This document shows positions 1 to 7,964 of a stretch of 64,000 nt of DNA, in pieces. The DNA is from Rhodococcus jostii RHA1 (GTDB taxonomy: Bacteria > Actinomycetota > Actinomycetes > Mycobacteriales > Mycobacteriaceae). Position numbers and translations under genes: made by a program. Below the pieces are notes generated by a model. It was not told where the DNA came from. It was given only the letters and a program-made list of their open reading frames with translations, and ran no database searches. Every line of letters starts with the position of its first letter. Position 1 is the stretch's first letter. Location: NCBI RefSeq assembly GCF_000014565.1, contig NC_008268.1, positions 4,902,501-4,966,500 on the forward strand. The letters are read 5' to 3'.

Positions 1-215
1 CGGCGCGTCAGTACGTCCGGAAGGTCAGCGGAATCCAGAAGCTGTCGGACGCCAACCGAGAGCCCTTCGAGGAGGCGGTAGCCGTCGTCACCGAGGCCAC
101 CACGAAGCTGCTCGCGGCACTGCCGCCGCGGAAGCAGCCGCCGCAGACGATGCCCCCGCTGCGACGGCCGGAGGTCCGGGCGCGCATCGCGGCGGAGGCC
201 GCGTCATCCAGCTGA
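1..215 (+). CDS. DUF2277 family protein, 3' end only
   Basis: Only the C-terminal part, about 70 residues, is in the window; the start lies upstream. It opens with ARQYVRKVSG and continues with a helical segment and a proline-rich stretch (ALPPRKQPPQTMPPLRRPEV). I recognise this pattern from the small actinobacterial DUF2277 proteins, whose function is unknown. The stop at 213-215 falls inside a 29-bp tandem duplication, so the last few residues (AAEAASSS) come from the repeat and may be strain-specific. It converges with the ipdC gene across a strong hairpin. The family call rests on memory of the consensus. Confidence 0.65.
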   Translation, partial: ARQYVRKVSGIQKLSDANREPFEEAVAVVTEATTKLLAALPPRKQPPQTMPPLRRPEVRARIAAEAASSS

Positions 216-260
216 GCGCGGCGAAGGCCGCGTCATCCAGCTGAGCGCGGCGGAGGCCGC
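197..260. repeat. 29-bp tandem duplication over a stop codon
   Basis: A 29-bp unit beginning ggccgcgtcatccagctgag occurs at 197-225 and again at 226-254, followed by a partial third start at 255-260. The unit contains the stop codon of the DUF2277 gene. Because 29 is not a multiple of three, each unit shifts the frame, but the stop in the first copy already ends the protein. This is likely replication slippage. Confidence 0.9.
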
Positions 261-277
261 CACCGCCTAGCCGGACG

Positions 278-318
278 AACGGGACGCTCGTTGCGTCCGA
301 TCGAACGAGCGTCCCGTT
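278..318. terminator. Bidirectional terminator hairpin
   Basis: A perfect 15-bp inverted repeat, AACGGGACGCTCGTT at 278-292 and AACGAGCGTCCCGTT at 304-318, encloses an 11-nt loop. It sits between the convergent DUF2277 and ipdC genes, four bases from the ipdC stop, so it can serve both strands. There is no long T-run, which is usual for actinobacterial terminators. Confidence 0.8.
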
Positions 319-321
319 GGT

Positions 322-1383
322 TCAGGCGCGGAGGGCGCCGAGTGCGTCGATGCGTTTGATGGCGTCGGCGACGATGCCGTCGATGAGGTCTTTGCATGTG
401 GGCAGGTCGTCGAGCAGCCCGACGACCTGTCCGGAGGCGAGGACGCCGGCGTGGGTGTTGCCTTCGACGAGCCCGGCCTTGAGCAGCATCGGGGTGTTGG
501 CGGCCATGATGATCTGCTGCCAGGTGCGGTCGCTGGACTTCTTCATGGCGAGGCCGTCCTTGACGAGCGTCGACCATTTCATGCCGGTCATGGCCTTGAA
601 CTTCGATGCGTTGCGGGCGGCGGCGACCAGGCCGCGCATGTTGCCGGAGTGTTCGAGGCTGTTGACGAGGTCGGTGTTGAGGACCCGGTGGGGCATGCCG
701 TCGACCTTGCGGGAGACGGTGGTGTCTTGCAGTCCCCGGGCGAGGTATTCGTGTTTGACGGAGTCGGGGACCGTCGATTCCTGGGTGAGCAGGAAGCGGG
801 TGCCCATCGCGACGCCTGCGGCGCCGTAGGCGAGGGCGGCGGCGAGTCCGCGTCCGTCGTAGAAGCCGCCCGCTGCGACGACGGGGATGTCGACGGCGTC
901 GAGCACCGAGGGCAGCAGCAGTGTGGTGGCCACGGGGCCGGTGTGCCCGCCGCCCTCGCCGCCCTGCACGATCACCGCGTCGGCGCCCCACGACGCCACC
1001 TTCTTGGCGTGTTTGGCGGCGCCGATCGACGGGATGACCACCACGCCGGCGGCTTTCAGCTTCGCGATCAGTTCCTGCTTCGGTGCCAGCGCGAACGACG
1101 CGACGCGCACGCTCTCCCGGATGAGCAGGTCGATGCGGTGCGGGGCGTCGGACGCGTCGGCGCGGATGTTGACGCCGAACGGTTTGTCGGTGAGGGTCTT
1201 CGTCTTCGTGATCGCCGATTCGAGTTCGGTGTATGTCATCGTCGCCGATGCCAGGATGCCGAGACCGCCGGCGTTGGCGGTGCCCGCGACGAGCCGCGGT
1301 CCGGCCACCCAGCCCATCCCGGTCTGGACCACCGGGTGCTGCACGCCGACCAGCTCGGTCAGCGCGGTGCGGAGCGTGCTCAT
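322..1383 (-). CDS. ipdC: IpdC, NPD-type flavin oxidoreductase of HIP catabolism
   Basis: The protein has 353 residues and belongs to the nitronate monooxygenase/2-nitropropane dioxygenase TIM-barrel flavoprotein family. The FMN-binding signature QGGEGGGHTG is at residues 140-149, with further phosphate-binding segments AAGG (170-173) and GAAGVAMGTRF (187-197). It is last in the order echA20-ipdA-ipdB-ipdC, which matches Rv3550-Rv3553. In that pathway IpdC is assigned a redox step on the CoA thioester of the hydrindane-propionate intermediate left after rings A and B are removed. The ATG overlaps the ipdB stop as ATGA, implying translational coupling. The orthology call is from synteny and length. 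Confidence 0.9.
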   Translation of the reverse strand: MSTLRTALTELVGVQHPVVQTGMGWVAGPRLVAGTANAGGLGILASATMTYTELESAITKTKTLTDKPFGVNIRADASDAPHRIDLLIRESVRVASFALAPKQELIAKLKAAGVVVIPSIGAAKHAKKVASWGADAVIVQGGEGGGHTGPVATTLLLPSVLDAVDIPVVAAGGFYDGRGLAAALAYGAAGVAMGTRFLLTQESTVPDSVKHEYLARGLQDTTVSRKVDGMPHRVLNTDLVNSLEHSGNMRGLVAAARNASKFKAMTGMKWSTLVKDGLAMKKSSDRTWQQIIMAANTPMLLKAGLVEGNTHAGVLASGQVVGLLDDLPTCKDLIDGIVADAIKRIDALGALRA

Positions 1384-2141
1384 ACCGAGACCTCCCGGTC
1401 GCGCAGGCTGCGGGGGTCGAGGACCTCGCGGATCAGCCGCAGTTCTTCGTCGGTGGGTTCGCGGGTCACGCCGGCGTCGGCGAGCCCTGCGACCTCGAAC
1501 GAGGTGTTGTCGGCTACCTGGTCGGCGGTGACGCCGGGGTGCAGCGACAGCGCCCGGAACGTGTGGTCGGGTCCGCCGAAGTCGAACACCCCGAGGTTGC
1601 TCACTACCCGGTGCAGGTGGTGGAAGCGGTAGGCGGGGTTCTCCGGGTCGATCTGGTCGTAGCCGACGCCCGAGACGATGTCGACCGTGTCGCAGAACAC
1701 CCGCGAGGTGTGCTTGCCCACCCAGTAGCTGGTGGGGTGGTTGATCGTGTTGCCGGGTGCGCCGCGGACGCCGAACATCTGACGCGTCGGCTGCTGCAGC
1801 GGACCGAACGCCGACAGGTTCTGGTTGCCGTGCCGGTCGATCTGGTTGGCGCCCATCACCACGTGCCGCCGGCCGGAGGCGACGACGTCGAATACCTTCC
1901 GGAACGGCATCCAGCCCTCGATCGGGGCCTTCGCGCCGACGGCGGGGGTGTCCGCGAAGATCAGGGCCTCACCGTCGGTGATCAGCAGGTCGGGTTCGGT
2001 GGTCAGTCGCGCGAGCCGGGCGCCGATCAGGGGCAGGGTGGCCATCGGGCTGGCCATGATCTCGCCTGCCCCGGAGAAGATGTCGGCGCACGCGATCGCG
2101 CAGTACTCCGCGCGGGTGACTTCGGTGATCGTCTCGCTCAT
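1380..2141 (-). CDS. ipdB: IpdB, beta subunit of the ring-opening CoA hydrolase
   Basis: The protein has 253 residues and resembles the beta subunit of class I CoA transferases. The frame stays open far upstream of the gene. I chose the ATG at 2139-2141 because it gives MSETITEVTRAEYC and overlaps the ipdA stop by 4 nt. In mycobacteria and rhodococci IpdAB is reported to act as a hydrolase rather than a transferase, opening the last steroid-derived ring of COCHEA-CoA. The segment GAPGNTINHPTSYWVGKHTS lies in the central fold. It should work only as a heteromer with IpdA, which fits the overlap. Confidence 0.92.
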   Translation of the reverse strand: MSETITEVTRAEYCAIACADIFSGAGEIMASPMATLPLIGARLARLTTEPDLLITDGEALIFADTPAVGAKAPIEGWMPFRKVFDVVASGRRHVVMGANQIDRHGNQNLSAFGPLQQPTRQMFGVRGAPGNTINHPTSYWVGKHTSRVFCDTVDIVSGVGYDQIDPENPAYRFHHLHRVVSNLGVFDFGGPDHTFRALSLHPGVTADQVADNTSFEVAGLADAGVTREPTDEELRLIREVLDPRSLRDREVSV

Positions 2142-3028
2142 GCCTGCTCCTCTGCAAATTTCTTCACGGCGGCCTGGTAGTCGTCCTCGCTGCCGGACAG
2201 GTAGGTGGCGACGAACTGCTGCCACGCCTGGGGGGTCTTCGCCGATTCGGCGTAGTGGCGCTGGAACTTCTCGTCGCGTCCGTAGCTGTCTCCGGCGAGG
2301 GTGAAGTGGGCGCCGTTCGGGGCCTCCACCACGCCGTCGACCATCATGCGGTTGAGGATGAGATTCTGCAGTGGAACGGTTTTCACCAGTTCCTCGGTTT
2401 CCACCACGCGTTCGACGGAGACGAACCGCTTCTCGGCGGCCGCGCAGTACAGGTCGTCGAAGTAGGGGTCGACTCCGGTGTAGGCGGCGTTGCCGTGCTT
2501 GTCGCCGAGGTTCAGATGGACCAGGGCCGCATCGAGATTCAGCGCCGGCATCGCGATCAGCGTCTCCGACTTGCCGGATGCGTCGGGGTAGGGGGAGGTG
2601 ACGGTGCGCAGTTCGTCGCCCCAGAATCTCCGGACGTCGGAGCCGAGCCCGGCGCGGATCGGCAGGAACGGCAGCCGGGCGGCGGCGGCCTCGAGGCCGC
2701 ACTTGACCATGCCCTCGTCCATTTCGCGGACCGCGATCTCACCCGCGGTCCGCGCCTTCGCGAACCACGGGTCGTAGAACGGGGCCGAATCGAGGGACAC
2801 GAAACCGTAGTAGGCCTTCGTGACCTTGCCCGCCGAGCACAGCAACCCCAGGTCGGGGCCGCCGTAGGTGACGACGGTGAGGTCGGTGACATCCGAACGC
2901 AGCAGCGCCCGCACCAGCGCCATCGGCTTGCGGCGCGAACCCCACCCGCCGATGCCGATGGTCATTCCGCTGCGCAGTTCCCCGACCGCGTCGTCGAGCG
3001 AGATCCTCTTGTCGCGCTTGCTCACCAT
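2138..3028 (-). CDS. ipdA: IpdA, alpha subunit of the ring-opening CoA hydrolase
   Basis: The protein has 296 residues and is the alpha subunit partner of IpdB. The true start is the ATG at 3026-3028 (MVSKRDKRISLDDAVGEL); the open frame upstream of it belongs to the antisense of echA20. The N-terminal GMTIGIGGWGSRRKPMAL is the CoA-transferase alpha glycine-rich CoA-binding segment. Five bases separate it from the echA20 stop, and it overlaps ipdB, so echA20, ipdA, ipdB and ipdC form one transcript. IpdAB acts on the final ring of cholesterol after EchA20. Confidence 0.92.
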   Translation of the reverse strand: MVSKRDKRISLDDAVGELRSGMTIGIGGWGSRRKPMALVRALLRSDVTDLTVVTYGGPDLGLLCSAGKVTKAYYGFVSLDSAPFYDPWFAKARTAGEIAVREMDEGMVKCGLEAAAARLPFLPIRAGLGSDVRRFWGDELRTVTSPYPDASGKSETLIAMPALNLDAALVHLNLGDKHGNAAYTGVDPYFDDLYCAAAEKRFVSVERVVETEELVKTVPLQNLILNRMMVDGVVEAPNGAHFTLAGDSYGRDEKFQRHYAESAKTPQAWQQFVATYLSGSEDDYQAAVKKFAEEQA

Positions 3029-3033
3029 CGATG

Positions 3034-3810
3034 TCAGCCTTTCCTGTTGTTCGAGTGGGAGCGGGGCTTGCCGGTCTCGACGAACTCGTCGCGGTGCTCG
3101 TCCGAGACACCGGCCAGGTTGAGTTCGAACGTGTAGCCCTGCTCGAGGCGGTAACTGGTCTTCACGTCGACGGGGTCGATGCCGTTGATGGCTTCCTTGG
3201 CGCAGCGGATGACCCGGGTGTCCTTGGCGGCGATCTTGGCGGCGATGTCGCGGGCGGTGTCGTCGAGTTTCTCGCGCGGCACCACCTCGTACACCGATCC
3301 GAAGTGCTGGAGTTGCTGGGCGGTGACGTTCTGCGCCGTGTAGTACAGCGTGCGCATCATGTGCTGGGGGACGAGTCGGGCGAGGTGGGTGGCGGCGCCG
3401 AGTGCGCCGCGGTCGACCTCGGGCAGTCCGAAGACGGCGTCGTCGGACGCGACGATCACGTCGGCGTTCCCGACCAGGCCGATGCCGCCACCGACGCAGA
3501 ATCCGTTGACCGCGACCACCACGGGCACGGCGCAGTCGTAGACGGCGGCGAACGCGGCCGCGCAACCCCGGTTGGCGTCGACCAGCGCGCCGTAACCGTC
3601 GGTGGCCTGCATTTCCTTGATGTCGACGCCGGCGTTGAACCCGCGTCCCTCCGCTCTCAGGATCACCACGTGGGTGTCCGGATTCCGGCCCGCATCGAGT
3701 ACGGCGTCGGCCAACTCGAACCAGCCCCGCGACGGGATGGCGTTCACGGGCGGGTAGTCGACGGTGACCGTGGTGATGCCGTCTCCGTCGGTGGTGGAGG
3801 TGATGCCCAT
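3034..3810 (-). CDS. echA20: EchA20, crotonase-family ring hydrolase
   Basis: The protein has 258 residues with the enoyl-CoA hydratase/isomerase (crotonase) fold. The oxyanion-hole segments are ILRAEGRGFNAGVDIKEM and NGFCVGGGIGLVGNADV, and GLPEVDRGALGA is the usual catalytic-loop region. It is the first gene of the ipd operon and its position and size match Rv3550. In the published pathway EchA20 hydrolyses a ring of HIEC-CoA before IpdAB acts. The promoter lies in the 114-bp divergent gap shared with the SDR gene, next to a TetR-type palindrome. Confidence 0.9.
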   Translation of the reverse strand: MGITSTTDGDGITTVTVDYPPVNAIPSRGWFELADAVLDAGRNPDTHVVILRAEGRGFNAGVDIKEMQATDGYGALVDANRGCAAAFAAVYDCAVPVVVAVNGFCVGGGIGLVGNADVIVASDDAVFGLPEVDRGALGAATHLARLVPQHMMRTLYYTAQNVTAQQLQHFGSVYEVVPREKLDDTARDIAAKIAAKDTRVIRCAKEAINGIDPVDVKTSYRLEQGYTFELNLAGVSDEHRDEFVETGKPRSHSNNRKG

Positions 3811-3836
3811 GGCATGTTCCTAACGTCTTGTACCGA

Positions 3837-3854
3837 ACCAAGCGATTGCTTGGT
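3837..3854. promoter_or_regulatory. KstR2-like operator palindrome
   Basis: ACCAAGCGATTGCTTGGT contains a perfect 7-bp inverted repeat (ACCAAGC/GCTTGGT) around GATT. It lies between the divergent echA20-ipdABC and SDR operons, where KstR2 control is expected from mycobacteria. The half-sites ACCAAG and CTTGGT match the published KstR2 half-sites AnCAAG and CTTGnT as I recall them. The spacing here is 6 bp rather than 2, so the assignment is inferred. Confidence 0.65.
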
Positions 3855-3924
3855 AAGTTAGCACATATGCGGGCCCGACAGCTCTGAGCTGGGCCTGCCG
3901 GAACATGCAACAGCGGAGGTATTC

Positions 3925-4707
3925 GTGGATTCAGGTCTGAACGGGGCGATCGTGCTCGTGACCGGCGGCGTTCGCGGGGTGGGCGCAGGCATCAGCCGCA
4001 CCTTCCTGCGGGCGGGCGCAACGGTGGTGGCCTGCGCCCGCCGGCCGGGGGAAGCGCCGGTGGAGGTGGACGGCCGGGCGATCGAATTCCTGCCCTGCGA
4101 CATCCGTGACCCGGAGCAGGTGCAGGGTCTCGTCGATCGGATCGTGGAACGGCACGGACGGCTGGACGTCCTGGTCAACAACGCCGGTGGCGCACCGTTC
4201 GCGCTCGCCGCGGATGCGAGTCCGAAGTTCCACTCCAAGATCGTCGAGCTGAATCTGCTCGCCCCGCTGCTGGTGTCGCAGACCGCGAATGCGGTGATGC
4301 AGAAGCAGGATTCGGGCGGTGCGATCGTGAACATCTCCAGCGTCAGCGGCTCGCGACCGTCGCCCGGCACCGCGGCATACGGTGCGGCTAAGGCGGGGGT
4401 CGACAGTCTCACCGGCAGTCTCGCGGTCGAGTGGGCACCCAAGGTGCGGGTCAACTCGGTGGTCGTCGGCCTGGTCCGCACCGAACTCGCGCATCTGCAC
4501 TACGGCGACGAGGCGGGGATCGCGGCGGTCGGGGACACCGTCCCGCTGGGCCGGATGGCCTGTCCCGAGGACATCGGCAACTGCGCGGTGTTCCTGGCTT
4601 CACCGCTGGCGGCGTACGTCAGCGGTTCGACACTGACCGTCCACGGCGGCGGAGAACGTCCCGCCTTCCTGGCGGCAGCTACAGCATCGACAGAGGAGAA
4701 GGCATGA
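3925..4707 (+). CDS. Short-chain dehydrogenase/reductase, Rv3549c-like
   Basis: The protein has 260 residues and is a classical SDR. The cofactor motif TGGVRGVGAGI is near residue 12, NNAGG near residue 89, the catalytic Ser is in NISSVSGS, and Y-x3-K is in AYGAAKAG. The start is a GTG at 3925, four bases after GGAGGT (3915-3920). It is divergent from echA20 and overlaps the next SDR by 4 nt. The counterpart in M. tuberculosis belongs to the KstR2 regulon. It probably oxidises or reduces a hydroxyl on a HIP-derived CoA ester, but the exact step cannot be read from sequence. Confidence 0.85.
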   Translation: MDSGLNGAIVLVTGGVRGVGAGISRTFLRAGATVVACARRPGEAPVEVDGRAIEFLPCDIRDPEQVQGLVDRIVERHGRLDVLVNNAGGAPFALAADASPKFHSKIVELNLLAPLLVSQTANAVMQKQDSGGAIVNISSVSGSRPSPGTAAYGAAKAGVDSLTGSLAVEWAPKVRVNSVVVGLVRTELAHLHYGDEAGIAAVGDTVPLGRMACPEDIGNCAVFLASPLAAYVSGSTLTVHGGGERPAFLAAATASTEEKA

Positions 4708-5618
4708 GTGGAGTGGTCGACGGTCGCGTCGTCATCGTGACGGGCGCCGGACGCGGAATCGGACGCGCCCATGCGCTGGCGTTCGCCGCCGAGGGCGCCA
4801 GGGTCGTGGTCAACGACATCGGAGCCGGCATCGACGGTTCCGCCACCGGGGAGAGCCCGGCCGAACAGGTGGTCGCGGAGATCGTCGCCGCGGGCGGCGA
4901 GGCCGTCGTGAACGGCGACGACGTCGCGGACTGGGCCGGCGCCGAGAACCTGATCAACACCGCCATTCACACGTACGGACGCCTGGACGTGCTGGTGAAC
5001 AATGCCGGGTTCCTGCGCGACCGCATGCTCGTCGGGATGAGCGAGCAGGAGTGGGACGCCGTCGTGCGCGTCCATCTGAAGGGACACTTCGCGACGCTGC
5101 GTCACGCCGCCGCGTACTGGCGCGCCGAGGCGAAGGCGGGCAACCCGGTCGACGCCCGGATCGTCAACACCAGTTCCGGTGCCGGACTGCAGGGTTCGAT
5201 CGGCCAGGGCAATTACGCCGCCGCGAAGGCGGGGATCGCGGAGATGACCATTCAGGCGGCCGCGGAACTGAAGAACTACGGCGTCACCGTCAACGCGATC
5301 GCCCCGGCCGCACGCACCCGGATGACCGTCGGCGCCGGCGGTGCGATGGCGGAGGCGATGGCCGCGCCCGAGGACGGGTTCGACGCGATGGCGCCGGAGA
5401 ACATCTCCCCGCTCGTCGTGTGGCTGGGCAGCACCGAGTCGAAGGACGTCACCGGACGCGTGTTCGAGGTGGAGGGAGGCAAGATCACCGTCGCCGAGGG
5501 CTGGCGGCACGGCCCCACCCAGGACAAGGGTGCGCGCTGGGAACCGAAGGAGATCGGACCCGTCGTCGCCGACCTGCTCGCGAAGGCCGAAACCCCGGTC
5601 CCGGTGTACGGCGCCTGA
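4704..5618 (+). CDS. Short-chain dehydrogenase, Rv3548c-like (HSD17B4 type)
   Basis: The protein has 304 residues and is an SDR of the multifunctional-enzyme-2/17beta-HSD4 type, longer than a classical SDR. Motifs are TGAGRGIGRAH near residue 13, NNAGFLRDRM, NTSSGAGLQG for the catalytic Ser region, and NYAAAKAG for Y-x3-K. It closely resembles Hsd4A at 45990-46907 in this window. The start is the ATG at 4704, overlapping the upstream stop as ATGA after a GAGGAG-type RBS. A 3-hydroxyacyl-CoA dehydrogenase role in the last-ring pathway is the best inference. A strong hairpin follows the stop directly. Confidence 0.85.
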   Translation: MSGVVDGRVVIVTGAGRGIGRAHALAFAAEGARVVVNDIGAGIDGSATGESPAEQVVAEIVAAGGEAVVNGDDVADWAGAENLINTAIHTYGRLDVLVNNAGFLRDRMLVGMSEQEWDAVVRVHLKGHFATLRHAAAYWRAEAKAGNPVDARIVNTSSGAGLQGSIGQGNYAAAKAGIAEMTIQAAAELKNYGVTVNAIAPAARTRMTVGAGGAMAEAMAAPEDGFDAMAPENISPLVVWLGSTESKDVTGRVFEVEGGKITVAEGWRHGPTQDKGARWEPKEIGPVVADLLAKAETPVPVYGA

Positions 5619-5666
5619 GCAGGTGAGTGGCGAAGTGTGCTGGGGCACGCATTGCCACTCACCTGC
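5619..5666. terminator. Dispersed hairpin family A, copy 1
   Basis: GCAGGTGAGTGGC (5619-5631) pairs perfectly with GCCACTCACCTGC (5654-5666). The inner part, AAGTGTGC against GCACGCATT, pairs imperfectly. It begins on the base after the stop codon of the SDR. The same GTGAGTGGC...GCCACTCAC core recurs at 25763-25808 and 41530-41569, so this is a repeat family probably working as a terminator. Confidence 0.85.
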
Positions 5667-5692
5667 TGCGCGGAGAAACTGGAGAGTTGTTT

Positions 5693-5717
5693 GGACACAT
5701 TGATAAACAGGTGTCCA
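5693..5717. promoter_or_regulatory. Inverted repeat upstream of the LLM oxidoreductase
   Basis: GGACAC (5693-5698) and GTGTCC (5711-5716) form a perfect inverted repeat with a 12-bp AT-rich spacer, extended by one T/A pair on the outside. The half-sites equal those of the 18-bp sites at 13965-13982 and 18158-18175 (GGACA..TGTC core), but they are moved apart. It may be a related regulator site for the gene starting at 5764. This is a weak inference. Confidence 0.4.
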
Positions 5718-5763
5718 GAAGTTAGTGTGCAAGAAGGAAAAGGCTCACGGCCAAGGAGAATTC

Positions 5764-6627
5764 GTGAAATTCGGCATTACGTTGTTTACGAGTGACCGCG
5801 GGATCGGGCCGGCCTCGGCTGCGAGGGGTGCAGAGGCCAACGGGTTCGACTCGTTCTACGTGCCCGAGCACACGCACATTCCGGTGAAACGCGATGCGGC
5901 GCATCCTCAGACGGGCGACGCTTCGCTGCCCGACGACCGCTACATGCGCACCCTCGACCCGTGGGTGGCGCTGGCGTCGGCGTCGGCGGTCACGGAGCGG
6001 ATCGAACTGGGGACGTCGGTGGCGCTGCCGGTGGAGCACGACCCGATCACGCTGGCCAAGACGATCGCCTCGCTCGACCACCTCAGCGGCGGGCGGGTGA
6101 CCCTCGGCGTGGGGTATGGGTGGAATCTGGACGAGCTCACCGATCACAACGTTCCGCCCGGACGGCGCCGGACGATGCTGCGCGAGTACCTCGAGGCGAT
6201 GCGTGCGCTGTGGACGCAGGACGAGGCGTCCTACGACGGCGAGTTCGTGAGCTTCGGTCCGAGCTGGGCGTGGCCCAAGCCGTCCCGGGTGCCTCCGGTG
6301 ATCGTCGGCGCCGCCGGCAACGACAAGAACTTCCGATGGATCGTGAAATCGGCCGACGGGTGGATGACCACTCCGATCGAGCAGGACATCGACGACCGCG
6401 TTGCGACGCTACGACGGATGTGGCGTGAGGCCGGCCGGGCCGGCGAACCGCGGATCGTGGTGCTCGACGGCAAGCCGGACGTGGACAAACTGCGGCGGTG
6501 GAAGGACCTCGGCGTCACCGAGGTCGTGTACGGACTGCCCGACCGCAGTGAGGAAGAGGTCTTGGCGTACCTGGGCCGTCTGTCCGGAAAACTCGAGGGA
6601 TTGCGCGAGTCGACCGCGGTGGGATGA
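5764..6627 (+). CDS. LLM-class F420-dependent oxidoreductase
   Basis: The protein has 287 residues and is a luciferase-like TIM barrel. The N-terminus (VKFGITLFTSDRGIGPA) and the segment LDHLSGGRVTLGVGYGWN are hallmarks of the F420-dependent LLM subfamily. I chose the GTG at 5764 because AAGGAGAATT lies directly upstream; an in-frame start at 5725 lacks this. It stands alone between two operons, behind its own inverted repeat. Rhodococci make F420 and steroid clusters often carry such enzymes, but the substrate is unknown. Two other LLM proteins lie at 31434-32297 and 35625-36662. Confidence 0.85.
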   Translation: MKFGITLFTSDRGIGPASAARGAEANGFDSFYVPEHTHIPVKRDAAHPQTGDASLPDDRYMRTLDPWVALASASAVTERIELGTSVALPVEHDPITLAKTIASLDHLSGGRVTLGVGYGWNLDELTDHNVPPGRRRTMLREYLEAMRALWTQDEASYDGEFVSFGPSWAWPKPSRVPPVIVGAAGNDKNFRWIVKSADGWMTTPIEQDIDDRVATLRRMWREAGRAGEPRIVVLDGKPDVDKLRRWKDLGVTEVVYGLPDRSEEEVLAYLGRLSGKLEGLRESTAVG

Positions 6628-6664
6628 GTGAGTGCGGTTGGATGGGATGAGGGCACACCCGAGT

Positions 6665-6678
6665 AGGAACGTGTTCTA
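6665..6678. promoter_or_regulatory. KstR-like box before the glycosyltransferase operon
   Basis: AGGAACGTGTTCTA matches TnnAACnnGTTnnA except for A in place of the first T. It lies 38 bp before the GTG start of the glycosyltransferase. If real, it places the gene trio at 6717-9783 in the cholesterol regulon. Confidence 0.6.
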
Positions 6679-6716
6679 GTATTGCTTGCCAACTGCTCGA
6701 GGAGAGGCCGAAGTCC

Positions 6717-7964
6717 GTGCGCATCGCACTCTTGTCGTATCGAAGCAAGCCCCACTGTGGTGGGCAGGGTGTGTACGTACGCCATCTCAGCCGTGAGCTG
6801 GTCGAACTCGGCCATCAGGTCGAGGTGTTCTCGGGGCAGCCGTACCCGGACGTCGACCCGCGGGTGACGCTGACGAAGGTCCCCAGCCTCGACCTGTATC
6901 GCGAGCCGGATCCGTTCAGAACGCCGCACCCACGCGAGTTCCGCGACGCCGTCGACGTGCTCGAGGTCGCGACCATGTGGACGGCCGGGTTCCCGGAGCC
7001 GCTCACGTTCAGCCTCCGCGCCGCGCGACTGCTGAAGCAGCGCGCCGACGAGTTCGACGTGGTGCACGACAATCAGTGCCTCGGCTACGGGCTGCTACAA
7101 CTCCAGAAGGCCGGACTCCCCGTCGTCGCCACCATCCACCACCCGATCACCCGCGACCGGGAACTGGACCTGGCGTCGGCGAAGTGGTGGCGCCAGGTGA
7201 CGGTCCGGCGCTGGTACGGATTCCTGCGGATGCAGAAGCGGGTGGCGCGTGCCATCCCCGCGCTGCTGACGGTGTCGCAGTCCTCCGCCGACGACATCAG
7301 CGCGGCCTTCGACGTTCCCGCCGACAACCTGCGGACCGTCCCGTTGGGCGTCGACACCGAGATCTTCCGGCCCCCGGCCGCCGCACGGGTCCCGGGCCGC
7401 GTCGTGTGCGTCGCCAGCGCCGACATGCCCCTCAAGGGGGTGTCGACGCTCCTCGAGGCGGTGGCGAAGGTGCACACCGAGCGCGCCGTCGAACTGGTGC
7501 TGGTCACCAAACTCGCGCCCGGCGGAGTGACGGAGAAGCTCATCGAGGAGCTGGCTATCGGCGACGTCGTCCGGACGGTGTCGGGTATCGACGACGCCGA
7601 ACTGGCGTCGCTGCTGGCGTCGGCCGACGTCGCGTGCGTCCCGTCGCTGTACGAGGGCTTCTCGTTGCCCGCCGTCGAGGCGATGGCGTGCGGCACCCCG
7701 CTGGTGGCGAGCCGCGCCGGTGCCATTCCCGAGGTGGTGGGAACGGACGAGGAGGCGTGTGTGCTGGTGACGCCGGGCGACCCCCAGGAACTCGCGGACG
7801 TGCTGGGCGCGTTACTCGACGATCCGCAGCGCCGGGCCCGGCTCGGCGACGGTGGCCGTCGGCGCGTGCTCGAGCGCTACAGCTGGGCCGCCGTGGCCGC
7901 GAAAACCGCGCAGACCTATGCCGAAGCGATAGCGCAGACCCGTCAAGGAGGCCGACCGTGCTGA
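6717..7964 (+). CDS. GT-B glycosyltransferase, family 4-like
   Basis: The protein has 415 residues with the two Rossmann domains of GT-B glycosyltransferases. The N-terminal acceptor domain starts MRIALLSYRSKPHCGGQGVY, with GGQGVYV as the usual glycine-rich loop. In the C-terminal donor domain PSLYEGFSLPAVEAMACG carries the E-x7-E motif of GT4 retaining enzymes. The GTG start is preceded by GAGGAGAGG. Its stop overlaps the methyltransferase start by 7 nt, so the two are co-translated. The acceptor is unknown; the location suggests a sterol-induced glycolipid or glycosylated terpenoid, which is inference. Confidence 0.85.
   Translation: MRIALLSYRSKPHCGGQGVYVRHLSRELVELGHQVEVFSGQPYPDVDPRVTLTKVPSLDLYREPDPFRTPHPREFRDAVDVLEVATMWTAGFPEPLTFSLRAARLLKQRADEFDVVHDNQCLGYGLLQLQKAGLPVVATIHHPITRDRELDLASAKWWRQVTVRRWYGFLRMQKRVARAIPALLTVSQSSADDISAAFDVPADNLRTVPLGVDTEIFRPPAAARVPGRVVCVASADMPLKGVSTLLEAVAKVHTERAVELVLVTKLAPGGVTEKLIEELAIGDVVRTVSGIDDAELASLLASADVACVPSLYEGFSLPAVEAMACGTPLVASRAGAIPEVVGTDEEACVLVTPGDPQELADVLGALLDDPQRRARLGDGGRRRVLERYSWAAVAAKTAQTYAEAIAQTRQGGRPC

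Noticed and set aside
1380..2702. Longer forms of ipdB and ipdA (extending to 2702 and 3910)
   Set aside because: The added residues are antisense or out-of-frame translations of the neighbouring gene. The chosen starts give the family length and 4-5 nt junctions.
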